Source: Texcoconibacillus texcoconensis
Lineage (GTDB): Bacteria > Bacillota > Bacilli > Bacillales > Salisediminibacteriaceae
Length of the DNA: 64,000 bases
Reading direction: 5' to 3'
Assembly (NCBI RefSeq): GCF_014202575.1
Contig: NZ_JACHHB010000012.1
Span: 1-64,000 of the forward strand
In this document: piece by piece, positions 26,697 through 35,181 of the stretch
Layout of the letters: each line of letters opens with the position of its first letter
Position numbering within the stretch: the stretch's first letter is position 1
Notes under the pieces: generated by a model
What the model was told of the DNA's origin: nothing
Database searches by the model: none
The model's input: only the letters and a program-made list of their open reading frames with translations
Program-made: the position numbers and the translations under genes

Positions 26697-26816
26697 AGGC
26701 TGACTCATCATAAGGGTCAGACCCCTCGAAGAAATATACAATTCTTTTCTCATCGATGAATTGTATATCATGGATTCGTAGAGGGAGTCCCCCTTATTGA
26801 GTCAGCCTTCTTTTTA
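26697..26816 (+). terminator. Large nested palindrome between TAXI protein and permease genes
   Basis: Outer arms GGCTGACTCA (26698-26707) and TGAGTCAGCC (26798-26807), middle arms ATAAGGG/CCCTTAT and inner arms ATATACAATTC/GAATTGTATAT (26734-26744 with 26757-26767) can fold into one long hairpin, followed by CTTTTT. It may terminate most transcripts after the binding protein. Confidence 0.8.
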
Positions 26817-26860
26817 TGTATACATTTGTAAATAAAAATATAATGATGTCGAATCTTCTG

Positions 26861-26936
26861 CTCCGAAAACGAAAATAAGCGGAGCAACGACGAAAAAGCA
26901 GGACTGCTACACTTGCCCTACTTTTTCGTCGTTTCA
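26861..26936 (+). other. Two further hairpins upstream of the TRAP permease
   Basis: TGCTCCG/CGGAGCA (26861-26887) is followed by ACGACGAAAAAG pairing with CTTTTTCGTCGT (to about 26935). The second ends in TTCATTG rather than a clean U-tract. Together with the palindrome before them they fill the gap between the two TRAP genes. Confidence 0.6.
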
Positions 26937-26975
26937 TTGTTTTATAGACTATAGACTCGACAAGGTGGTGAACCT

Positions 26976-28925
26976 ATGAACAACACAGCTGTCAATGAAA
27001 ACAACCAAGAACTTTTACAAAAATATGACAAAGAATCTGCTTTTCGAACAGATCTCGGGAAGTGGAAATGGGTCATTACTTTTATAGCGATTTCGTTAAC
27101 TGTATTCCACCTTTATCGCGCCTATCACGGACCACTCGTCTACCTTATGCAAGGTGCGGTTCACTTAGGAACAGCGATGGGATTGATTTTTCTACTCTAC
27201 CCAATAAAAAAGTCACTCGTTCATAAGCATGGTGTTCCCTGGTATGATGTATTCCTTGCCTTTTTGGCAATGGGGAGTGGCTACTACATTTTATTTCGCT
27301 ATGATTGGATTACAGGTGGAGCAAGGGTATTAGGTTTTGAAACAATCGACATTGTCGTTGCTACACTCGGCATTATCCTTTTATTAGAAGCCACACGTCG
27401 CGCTGTCGGTTTACCTATTGTCATCATTTCAATCGTTGCCATCTTATATAGTTTATTTGGGCAAGACATTCCTTATTTTGGTCATGGTGGCTTTGAGTGG
27501 CCGCGACTTGTAACGCAGTTATTTTTTACATCTGAAGCGATTTTCGGTATCCCAATTCAAATTTCATCAACGTACATTTATTTGTTTCTATTCTTTGGGG
27601 TCATGTTAACGAAAACTGGCATCGGACAATTTTTTAACGACCTTGCATTTAGCTTAACGGGCCGCTTTACAGGCGGAACGGCGAAAGCCGCAGTCGGCGC
27701 TTCTGCTATGCAAGGAACGGTGACAGGAAGTTCTGTTGCCAATACCGTAGGATCAGGATCTTTTACGATCCCGATGATGAAACGTGCTGGATTTCGTCCA
27801 GAATTTTCTGCAGCCGCAGAAGCATCTGCTTCGACAGGAGGACAAATTATGCCTCCGATCATGGGTGCCGCTGCATTTATTATGGCTGAATATATTTCTG
27901 ATGTATCCTACGCTGATATCGTCATTATCGGAATCATTCCAGCGCTATTATACTTTTCAGGCGTATTTATGGGAACCCATTATGAAGCAAAACGTGATGG
28001 AATCGTCGGTTTACCAAAAGAACAATTACCGACTTTTGCAGGGATTTTAAAGCGCATTGACCTTTTACTTCCACTTATCACAATCATCGGAATGCTTGTA
28101 AGTGGATATACCGCAACAATGGCTGCATTGTGGGGAATTGGAGCGGCGTTTCTCGTAAGCTTTTTCCGTAAAGATACTCGAATGGGCTTTTCCGATATTT
28201 TCGATGCGCTTGAACGCGGGGCACGTGTGGCGCTCCCTGTTATTGCCGCCTGTGCGAGTGCTGGAATTATCGTCGGTACAGTCGTTTTCACAGGACTCGG
28301 CGCAAGAATTGCCGGTGGATTGCTTTCACTAGCAGGAGACAGTCTTTTCTTACTTCTATTCTTTACGATGATTGCTTGTATATTACTAGGGATGGGATTA
28401 CCTACAACTGCAAACTTCGTTGTTACAGCAACGATGGCTGCACCAGCATTGATCGAATTTGGCGTTCCAGAAATCGCAGCATATTTCTTCGTGTTTTACT
28501 TTGGTATCGTCGCAGATATCACACCTCCTGTATGTTTAGCCGCCTATGCAGGAGCCGGGATAGCCAGGGCAAATCCAATGAAAGCTGGTGTAAATGCCTT
28601 CAAGTTGGCAATCGCTGCGTTTATCATTCCATACGTACTCGTTTACAACCCGGTGCTCTTATTACAAGATGTAACAATCACCGAATTAGCACCTGTGTTA
28701 ATTACCGCAATGCTTGGTATGGGTATGATTAGCGCTGCGCTAATGAATTATTTTTACTACACACCGACTTGGTATGAACGAATTGGGCTTATAGCAGCAG
28801 GATTTTTACTCGTATACCCTGCAAACTTGTTCGTTTCATTCAATGGCTTAATCCTTCTTCTTGCAATCGGATTTTTACAATGGATAAGAAAGAAGAAAGA
28901 TCTAAAGTTAGCAAATGGTGCGTAA
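26976..28925 (+). CDS. TRAP transporter fused permease (4TM/12TM, TAXI-associated)
   Basis: A 649-residue membrane protein joining the small DctQ-like and large DctM-like permease parts, as usual in TAXI systems. The N-terminal segments cover about residues 30-130. The large part has GTVTGSSVANTVGSGSFTIP, ASTGGQIMPPIMGAAAF and GMGLPTTANFVV, conserved in the family. It acts with the TAXI protein at 25635 in Na+- or H+-driven uptake of an organic acid. AAGGTGGTG precedes the ATG. Confidence 0.92.
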   Translation: MNNTAVNENNQELLQKYDKESAFRTDLGKWKWVITFIAISLTVFHLYRAYHGPLVYLMQGAVHLGTAMGLIFLLYPIKKSLVHKHGVPWYDVFLAFLAMGSGYYILFRYDWITGGARVLGFETIDIVVATLGIILLLEATRRAVGLPIVIISIVAILYSLFGQDIPYFGHGGFEWPRLVTQLFFTSEAIFGIPIQISSTYIYLFLFFGVMLTKTGIGQFFNDLAFSLTGRFTGGTAKAAVGASAMQGTVTGSSVANTVGSGSFTIPMMKRAGFRPEFSAAAEASASTGGQIMPPIMGAAAFIMAEYISDVSYADIVIIGIIPALLYFSGVFMGTHYEAKRDGIVGLPKEQLPTFAGILKRIDLLLPLITIIGMLVSGYTATMAALWGIGAAFLVSFFRKDTRMGFSDIFDALERGARVALPVIAACASAGIIVGTVVFTGLGARIAGGLLSLAGDSLFLLLFFTMIACILLGMGLPTTANFVVTATMAAPALIEFGVPEIAAYFFVFYFGIVADITPPVCLAAYAGAGIARANPMKAGVNAFKLAIAAFIIPYVLVYNPVLLLQDVTITELAPVLITAMLGMGMISAALMNYFYYTPTWYERIGLIAAGFLLVYPANLFVSFNGLILLLAIGFLQWIRKKKDLKLANGA

Positions 28926-28928
28926 ATT

Positions 28929-28966
28929 AAAAGGGTGTCGCAATCAAAATGCGGCACCCTTTTTAT
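28929..28966 (+). terminator. Terminator after the TRAP permease gene
   Basis: AAAAGGGTGTCGC (28929-28941) pairs with GCGGCACCCTTTTT (28951-28964), with a T-run following. Confidence 0.9.
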
Positions 28967-28990
28967 TTATTAAGTTAAAAGATTTTATAT

Positions 28991-29143
28991 CTTGTCGTTC
29001 GTGTGCAAGCCGTTTCAGCTTCTCTTGCTCTAGCTTCTACGGCTACGAGCTCGAGGTCGCTTCGGGACGACATTTGAAGCGTATTGCGCTTCTTCTTGTC
29101 GGACCTCCAGCGCTTGTCGCTCGTGGGCGAGCCGTTTCAGCTT
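28991..29143. repeat. Intergenic repeat element with flanking direct repeats
   Basis: A 31-bp sequence (CTTGTCG..AGCCGTTTCAGCTT) occurs at 28991-29021 and again at 29113-29143 with three differences. Between them is GC-richer, hairpin-forming sequence (GAGGTC with GACCTC, GAAGCG with CGCTTC). The wording resembles interspersed hairpin repeats seen in Bacillaceae intergenic regions. There is no ORF of note. Confidence 0.55.
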
Positions 29144-29147
29144 TTCA

Positions 29148-30011
29148 TTAATCATAGAAAACATCAAAGGTTTCCCAAAGAGACTCTAATTCACTTAAAC
29201 GTTTTTCTACTTTTTTGTGTTCTGAACGAGTGACAGCTGTAATTAAGGCACTTACAACGCTAAATGGAGCTGCAAATGAATCGATAAACGAGTTAATTTC
29301 TGTTGTCGTGATTAACCGTAAATCACTATAAGGAACAAGCGGACTCATTGGGTGATCGGTAATGACGAGCGTTTCTGCCCCTCGTTGCTTCACATACTTC
29401 AACACTTCCACGGTTCTCTTCGTATAACGAGAAAAGCCGAAACCGATGACAAGATCCTTTTCTGAGATATCAAGTAAATGTTCCGATACCCCATCTGCTT
29501 CCCTGATTAATTCTGCATTTTGCAACACAAGATCAAGATAAAATTCTAAATAGGTACCAAGGCTTTGGGCACTTCTATAGGCTACAATGTATACGCGCTC
29601 CGCTTCTATAATTCGGTGGACCGCATCTTCAAATACTTCGGGTTCAATCTGATCAAGGGTCATACTAATATTTTGGCGGTCATCTGATAACACTTCTTCA
29701 ACGACATGCTCAGCTGCTTCATCTTCGTCTGTCGTTCGTGCTAATACTTCAGCGGACGTCATTTTTCGTTGCAACGCTTGCTGCATGTGCCACTGTAAAT
29801 CGGGATATCCTTTGTAGCCGAGAAAAAAGGCGAATCGAATCACTGTCGCCTCGCCAACCCCAACCATTTTCGACAATTTTGAGGCCGTCAAAAACGGGGC
29901 TGTTTCATGATGCTCTAGTAAATAATTAGCAATCTTTTTGTGTGATTTACTCATTTGCGGCTGCTTTTCGATAATTTTTTGATACAATTCGCTTTGAAGC
30001 ATAGCATCCAC
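29148..30011 (-). CDS. RpiR/MurR-family transcriptional regulator
   Basis: A 287-residue regulator. The N-terminal helix-turn-helix is ANYLLEHHETAPFLTASKLSKMVGVGEATVIRFAFFLG, and a C-terminal SIS domain (about 125-260, VYIVAYRSAQSLGTYLEFYL) normally binds a sugar phosphate. Here it lies four bases after an aminotransferase gene and probably controls it or the nearby TAXI-TRAP system, so its effector may not be a sugar. Start ATG at 30011. Confidence 0.88.
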   Translation of the reverse strand: MDAMLQSELYQKIIEKQPQMSKSHKKIANYLLEHHETAPFLTASKLSKMVGVGEATVIRFAFFLGYKGYPDLQWHMQQALQRKMTSAEVLARTTDEDEAAEHVVEEVLSDDRQNISMTLDQIEPEVFEDAVHRIIEAERVYIVAYRSAQSLGTYLEFYLDLVLQNAELIREADGVSEHLLDISEKDLVIGFGFSRYTKRTVEVLKYVKQRGAETLVITDHPMSPLVPYSDLRLITTTEINSFIDSFAAPFSVVSALITAVTRSEHKKVEKRLSELESLWETFDVFYD

Positions 30012-30015
30012 ACCT

Positions 30016-31425
30016 TTATTCCTTATCTCGTATTGGGGATAGGCCTCCTCTTTGTAAAACCCTCTCTGTCGATTGCAAAATGCTCTCGATCACGTCATCT
30101 CCATGGACAGTCGCCATACTATAACGATTCAAAGGTTTCGTGTAAACGCCTTCTCGTAACATGCAATAGTCAAATTGTTTCCTTAACTGTAAGTTTGTTT
30201 TCTGAAAATCTCGATAGTTTATGAGTCTTTCTTTCTCTGTTAATACTACACTAAAGATTGTTCCTGTGCCAACTGTGATCATAGGATAACCGTATGCAGA
30301 AAACATATCTTCTAACGCTTTTCGAAATTGATTTGTTCGTTTTTCAGTGTCATGATATTCATGCTCTAAAACGTCTAATGTTGCGTGCCCAGCTGCTAAA
30401 ATCATCGGGTGACCATTGTACGTTCCAGAATGAAAGAGAACATCACTTTTGTTCGCTGCTTGTTTAGCTGTTTGCGCATCAAATAAATCTTTTCCTTTAT
30501 TTGGCGAACTTTCCATCATGATCTCATCTTTTCCACCTACGACACCAAACGGGAAGCCACCTCCGATGACTTTTCCTAACGCCGTTAAATCAGGTTTGAT
30601 ATTATAGAACCCTTGAGCGCCCTGAAGCCCTGTTCGAAACCCTGTTTTTACTTCATCAAATATAAGAACAATCCCTAATTCTTTCGTCACTTCCCTCAAT
30701 TGTTTCATGAAAGAGCGACTCGCTGGAATAAATCCTCCCTGAACAGGTTCGACAATCACAGCGGCTAGTTCATCTTTATAACGTCGTAAAATGTTTTTAC
30801 AATCTTCAATTTGATTAAATGGTAAAATAACTGTGTCCTCATCTGTTCCCGCTTCAATTTCGGATGATTCTGGTACTGGATGTGGATTTTCTCCAGGACC
30901 AGCCTCACTAATAGTCGGTGTTATACTATATAGAACCTCTTCAAACCCGCCATGGTAATGCCCCTCAAACTTGGCAATCTTCTTTTTGCCTGTATATGCA
31001 TACGCAAGTCTGACAGCGAGTAATGTCGCCTCGGTTCCTGAATTTGTGTATCGAATTTTCTCTAAAGATGGCATGTGTTCCTGCAAGCGTTTGGCAAACG
31101 AAACTTCTTTTTCATGTGGTGTTCCAAAAAGGTGAGTTCCATCGATTTGAAATTGTTCTTCAATCGCTTCTTTTATTTTCTGATGTCCGTGTCCAAGCGC
31201 AAGTGCACCATAACCCATTAATAAATCAATATATCTATTATCATCGACATCGACGATATATGCCCCTTCCCCTCGTTTCATCGTAATTGGATAAGGTGGA
31301 AAATGTTTAATGTTGGCGGTAACCCCTCCTGGTAAAAACTCCTTCGCTTTTTCATAACACCGTTTAGAATTTTCCTTATGCCAAAAGTCAGGTGTTCTCA
31401 ATAAAGAGTTTTCTCTCATTGCCAT
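30016..31425 (-). CDS. Class III PLP-dependent aminotransferase (HemL-like)
   Basis: A 469-residue fold-type I PLP enzyme resembling glutamate-1-semialdehyde aminomutase. GYGALALGHGHQKIKEAI, FDEVKTGFRTGLQG (PLP-ring Asp) and ALGKVIGGGFPFGVVGG (Schiff-base Lys) are present. It is longer than true HemL (about 430), with a FDAQTAKQAANKSDVLFHSGTYNGHP insertion-type segment. The operon partner is an RpiR regulator, and a KamA-family aminomutase gene diverges upstream. A role in metabolism of a beta- or omega-amino acid is a fair inference, not chlorophyll/haem synthesis. Confidence 0.85.
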   Translation of the reverse strand: MAMRENSLLRTPDFWHKENSKRCYEKAKEFLPGGVTANIKHFPPYPITMKRGEGAYIVDVDDNRYIDLLMGYGALALGHGHQKIKEAIEEQFQIDGTHLFGTPHEKEVSFAKRLQEHMPSLEKIRYTNSGTEATLLAVRLAYAYTGKKKIAKFEGHYHGGFEEVLYSITPTISEAGPGENPHPVPESSEIEAGTDEDTVILPFNQIEDCKNILRRYKDELAAVIVEPVQGGFIPASRSFMKQLREVTKELGIVLIFDEVKTGFRTGLQGAQGFYNIKPDLTALGKVIGGGFPFGVVGGKDEIMMESSPNKGKDLFDAQTAKQAANKSDVLFHSGTYNGHPMILAAGHATLDVLEHEYHDTEKRTNQFRKALEDMFSAYGYPMITVGTGTIFSVVLTEKERLINYRDFQKTNLQLRKQFDYCMLREGVYTKPLNRYSMATVHGDDVIESILQSTERVLQRGGLSPIRDKE

Positions 31426-31607
31426 CGTTCACCGTCCGCCTTTCTTCATTTCATATTTTTGAAGGATTTATTTCATAATATGAGTGAAAGGTTGTTTTGA
31501 TTATGATATGAGACCATTTTTTAAAAGAAATTTAAAAATGTTCGCTAATCCTCAATTTTGGAGGAATTCCTTCATTTTATCTATGAAACTAATGATCTCC
31601 TCCATTT

Positions 31608-31636
31608 TTGACCAATTATCTCCCTCTTGTTATAAT
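31608..31636 (+). promoter_or_regulatory. Sigma-A promoter of the KamA-family gene
   Basis: TTGACC (31608-31613), 17 bases, TATAAT (31631-31636). The expected start near 31643 leaves a leader of about 28 bases. Confidence 0.8.
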
Positions 31637-31670
31637 CTCCATATCAATCTGGGAAAAGGATGGTGGAAAC

Positions 31671-32819
31671 ATGGCACAACCGAAATACGTGATGAACCTT
31701 GACAAGATTGAAAACATTCCAGAAGAAGAACGCGAGAAATTGAAACCGATTACTGAGAAGTTTGTCTTTCGTGTAAATGAATACTACTTAAATTTAATTG
31801 ACTGGAATGACCCTGAAGATCCTATTCGCAAGCTCGTTATTCCAAACGAGGGCGAACTTGAAGAATATGGACGTTGGGATGCTTCCGATGAAGATACAAA
31901 CTACGTCGTTCCAGGCTGCCAACATAAATATTCGACGACAGCCTTACTCATCGTAAGTGAAGTTTGTGGTGCATATTGCCGCTACTGTTTCCGTAAGCGA
32001 CTATTTCGAAATGATATTAAAGAGGCAATGTCAGACGTACAACCAGGCATCGAATACATTAAGCAACACCCTGAAATTAATAACGTATTATTAACCGGTG
32101 GAGACTCTCTTATTCTCGCATCGAAAAAATTACGTAAAATCATTGAACAACTACGAGAAATTGAACATGTGAAAATTATTCGCCTCGGGTCAAAAATGCC
32201 AGTATTTAACCCGATGAGAATTTATGAAGATGAAGAATTGCTCGAACTCATTCGTGAGTATTCTACGCCAGAACAGCGTATTTACGTGATGGCGCATATT
32301 AACCATCCACGTGAAATTACTGAAGAAGCAAAACGCGGATTCCAAGCCCTCCATGATGCAGGCGCGATCGTTGTTAACCAAACGCCAGTCCTACGTGGGA
32401 TTAATGACGACCCTGAAGTACTCGCAGAGCTTTTAGACAAATTATCATGGGCTGGTGTCACGCCATATTACTTCTTTATCAACCGTCCAGTCGCCGGTAA
32501 CAATGACTTTGTATTATCGTTAAAAGAGGCGTATGACGCTGTTGAAGAAGCGAAAGCAAAAACATCAGGTCTTGGAAAGCGCGTTCGTCTATCAATGAGT
32601 CATACATCTGGAAAGATTGAAATTTTAGCGATTGAAGACGGTAAAGCTTACTTGAAATATCACCAATCGCGTGACGGTAACTATGGAAAATTAATGGTTC
32701 TTGACTGTCCAGATGATGCTTCTTGGTTTGATGATTTACCAGGAAACGAACAGTACTGGAAAGCACCTGAAAAGAAATTAGAAGAATTTGTTGGTGCTAA
32801 TGATAAACTAAACACATAA
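31671..32819 (+). CDS. KamA-family radical SAM amino acid 2,3-aminomutase homologue
   Basis: A 382-residue radical SAM/PLP protein. The cluster motif is Cys99-x3-Cys103-x2-Cys106 (CGAYCRYC), GGDS is at 143-146 and the probable PLP lysine is Lys315 (HTSGK). Compared with lysine 2,3-aminomutase, the two substrate-binding aspartates (clostridial Asp293, Asp330) align with Asn271 and Ser308, at the same 37-residue spacing, so lysine is an unlikely substrate. The protein lacks the long C terminus of YodO-type KamA. The start is ATG 31671 behind GGATGGTGG. The upstream in-frame extension covers the promoter and is rejected. Confidence 0.88.
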   Translation: MAQPKYVMNLDKIENIPEEEREKLKPITEKFVFRVNEYYLNLIDWNDPEDPIRKLVIPNEGELEEYGRWDASDEDTNYVVPGCQHKYSTTALLIVSEVCGAYCRYCFRKRLFRNDIKEAMSDVQPGIEYIKQHPEINNVLLTGGDSLILASKKLRKIIEQLREIEHVKIIRLGSKMPVFNPMRIYEDEELLELIREYSTPEQRIYVMAHINHPREITEEAKRGFQALHDAGAIVVNQTPVLRGINDDPEVLAELLDKLSWAGVTPYYFFINRPVAGNNDFVLSLKEAYDAVEEAKAKTSGLGKRVRLSMSHTSGKIEILAIEDGKAYLKYHQSRDGNYGKLMVLDCPDDASWFDDLPGNEQYWKAPEKKLEEFVGANDKLNT

Positions 32820-32832
32820 TACCTTCGAAAAT

Positions 32833-32879
32833 AAAACGAGGCAGAACTTTTCAAGAAAAATTGTTCTGCCTCGTTTTTT
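32833..32879 (+). terminator. Terminator after the KamA-family gene
   Basis: AAAACGAGGCAGAAC (from 32833) pairs with GTTCTGCCTCGTTTT (32863-32877), ending in TTTTTT. A strong intrinsic terminator. Confidence 0.92.
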
Positions 32880-32928
32880 CTATTATCATAACAATAAAGG
32901 TGCCATTTTGATAAAGGAGTTATAGACC

Positions 32929-34719
32929 ATGAAAACCATTCTTACTACACTAAACGCAAAATATATTCACACAGCACTGTCCCTTCGTCTTCTCAAAGCT
33001 TACAATGAATCAGACTATGATATTGAGATGAAAGAATTTACGATTAAAGATCCCGATATTCAAGTCGTCAGCGACATTTACCAATTGGAACCAGACATCA
33101 TTGGTTTCAGTTGCTACATATGGAATATTGAACCAACCTTGCGTATTGTTAAAATGTTAAAACAAGTTGCACCAAACGTAACGATCGTTCTTGGTGGGCC
33201 TGAAGTTTCCTATGATGTGCAAGAATGGATGGAACAACATGAAGAGATCGATTTTATCATTTCTGGTGAAGGTGAAGTCGCATTCAAACAACTTTTAGAT
33301 GAACTAAGCGGTCAAAAACGATACGAAAAAGTTTCAGGATTAACTTATCGGCAAGGAAAAGAAGTGATGATCAACGATAATCGTGAGAATATCGACGTCA
33401 ATCAAATCCCAACACCATATCGCTATCCTGAAGACGTACAAGACTTAGGAAAACGAATTGTTTACTTTGAAACAAGCCGGGGGTGTCCTTTCCAATGTCA
33501 ATTTTGCCTTTCGTCTCTTGAACAAGGGGTTCGTTATTTTGACATTGAACGAACGAAGGAAGATTTATTGTACTTAATAAAAAATGGTGCGAAAATGATT
33601 AAATTTATTGACCGCACTTTCAACCTCCACCGTTCATACGCCCTAGAGGTTTTTCAATTTCTAATTGACAACCATCAAGGCTGCCAATTTCAATTCGAGA
33701 TTACAGCAGATATCATGCGCCCTGAGGTCATTGAATTTCTAAATGAACATGCACCACCTGGCATTTTCCGATTTGAGATCGGGGTTCAATCAACAAACGA
33801 TATGACAAACGAACTCGTTAAACGTAAGCAAAACTTTAAAAAACTAGCACGTACAGTCTCACTTATTAAAAACGGCGGCAAAATTGACCAACACCTTGAT
33901 TTAATTGCTGGTTTACCAGAAGAAAATTATGATTCTTTCAGGAAGACATTTAATGATGTTTTTGAACTTCGCCCTGAAGAGCTTCAACTCGGTTTTTTAA
34001 AGATGCTCCGTGGAACAGGTATGCGAAAAATGGCTCAGGAATATGATTACAAATACACAAGCCATTCACCTTATGAGATTCTTAGTCACAAGACACTGCC
34101 CTTTGATGATGTGATTGCGATCAAACAAGTCGAAGATATTCTCGAGAAATATTGGAATGACCACCGGATGGATCGAACATTGGAATATTTATTCCAACAT
34201 GTTTACGCTTCTCCCTTCGACTTCTTCCAACAGTTTGGTACTTATTGGGAACAACAAAATTGGCAGCGCATTGGCCATCAACTAGAAGATTTATTTTTAC
34301 GAATCTGGCAATTCCTTTCTTACAAAAACATCGATGATTTAGACGTTGCTTTCTCATTTTTAACAGCCGACTACCTTCTCCAACAAAAACAGAAACCTAG
34401 AAAACGTTGGTGGTCTTCACTTTCAATTGAACCAAACCGTTTCCATCTTGATGATGCAAATAAGGAACTTTTACAACAAATCCCTGCTTCATTTTTAAAA
34501 CAAACAAATGGACATATCGATAAAAAGTGGATGAAAAAACATATCATCATCGAGAAAATTTCAATTGATATCGATGAATTCCTTCAATCCGGTGATATTC
34601 ACAAAGGAGATTTTTTACTGTTGGTCGCCTATGATCCGAAAACAGGCTCTAATCAGCATATCATTTTGAATAACCAAGAAAGCAGTTTTGAAGTTGATAC
34701 AATGCGGGAAAAGACATGA
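32929..34719 (+). CDS. B12-binding-domain radical SAM protein (DUF4080 type)
   Basis: A 596-residue protein with an N-terminal cobalamin-binding-like Rossmann domain (LEPDIIGFSCYIWNIEPT near 55-70, VLGGPEVSYD near 87). A radical SAM domain follows with TSRGCPFQCQFC carrying the CxxxCxxC cluster motif near residue 190, and a C-terminal DUF4080 region. The cobalamin motif DxHxxG is not obvious, so cofactor binding is uncertain. Related proteins methylate or rearrange unknown substrates. AAAGGAG precedes the ATG. The short gap to the pterin dehydratase gene suggests co-transcription. Confidence 0.85.
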   Translation: MKTILTTLNAKYIHTALSLRLLKAYNESDYDIEMKEFTIKDPDIQVVSDIYQLEPDIIGFSCYIWNIEPTLRIVKMLKQVAPNVTIVLGGPEVSYDVQEWMEQHEEIDFIISGEGEVAFKQLLDELSGQKRYEKVSGLTYRQGKEVMINDNRENIDVNQIPTPYRYPEDVQDLGKRIVYFETSRGCPFQCQFCLSSLEQGVRYFDIERTKEDLLYLIKNGAKMIKFIDRTFNLHRSYALEVFQFLIDNHQGCQFQFEITADIMRPEVIEFLNEHAPPGIFRFEIGVQSTNDMTNELVKRKQNFKKLARTVSLIKNGGKIDQHLDLIAGLPEENYDSFRKTFNDVFELRPEELQLGFLKMLRGTGMRKMAQEYDYKYTSHSPYEILSHKTLPFDDVIAIKQVEDILEKYWNDHRMDRTLEYLFQHVYASPFDFFQQFGTYWEQQNWQRIGHQLEDLFLRIWQFLSYKNIDDLDVAFSFLTADYLLQQKQKPRKRWWSSLSIEPNRFHLDDANKELLQQIPASFLKQTNGHIDKKWMKKHIIIEKISIDIDEFLQSGDIHKGDFLLLVAYDPKTGSNQHIILNNQESSFEVDTMREKT

Positions 34720-34757
34720 CATATGAATAAACTTTATTGAGGGAGGAGAAGAAATAC

Positions 34758-35051
34758 ATGAAGCTGACAGATGAACAAATTGAAGCAAATTTGCAGGATT
34801 CAAATGGTTGGGAGCTAACGTCTGAAACTTGGATTAAAAAAGCATACACATTTCCGTCATTCACAAAAACGATGCAATTTATTAATGAGCTCGCGGATAT
34901 CGCTGAAAAAAGGCAACACCATCCACATATGACCATCGATCATTCAAATGTAACCATTCAGTTATCAACACTTGACCAAGGTGGTCTTACACAATTAGAT
35001 TTTGAGTCTGCTCACGCATACGATCTCACTTACGAAAAATACCATCGTTAA
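34758..35051 (+). CDS. phhB: 4a-hydroxytetrahydrobiopterin dehydratase (PCD/PhhB)
   Basis: A 97-residue pterin-4a-carbinolamine dehydratase, which dehydrates the pterin formed by aromatic amino acid hydroxylases. The family motif with catalytic histidines appears as EKRQHHPHMTIDHSNVTIQL near residues 53-72. The start is ATG 34758 behind GGGAGGAG; the in-frame TTG further upstream overlaps that site. No hydroxylase gene is nearby. In bacteria this family may also recycle other pterins, so the exact role is open. Confidence 0.88.
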   Translation: MKLTDEQIEANLQDSNGWELTSETWIKKAYTFPSFTKTMQFINELADIAEKRQHHPHMTIDHSNVTIQLSTLDQGGLTQLDFESAHAYDLTYEKYHR

Positions 35052-35068
35052 CCCCCCTCAAAAAAAGC

Positions 35069-35113
35069 AATGGCTGTGCAAATAAGGACAAACTTATTTG
35101 GCACAGCCTCGTT
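35069..35113 (+). terminator. Terminator after phhB
   Basis: GGCTGTGC (35072-35079) pairs with GCACAGCC (35101-35108), with an inner AATAAG/CTTATT arm, and is followed by TCGTTTAG. Confidence 0.8.
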
Positions 35114-35181
35114 TAGTTTAACTGTCATCTCATTTTTCGATATGGTACAATGGCGTCATATTAACTTCGGAGGAATTAAAC

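Noticed and set aside
30016-31425. Haem-pathway glutamate-1-semialdehyde aminomutase (hemL)
   Set aside because: The protein is longer than HemL, is paired with an RpiR regulator and is far from other hem genes; only the fold family is shared.
31671-32819. Lysine 2,3-aminomutase (kamA/yodO)
   Set aside because: Both lysine-side-chain aspartates are replaced and the C-terminal part is short, so the specific name was not given.
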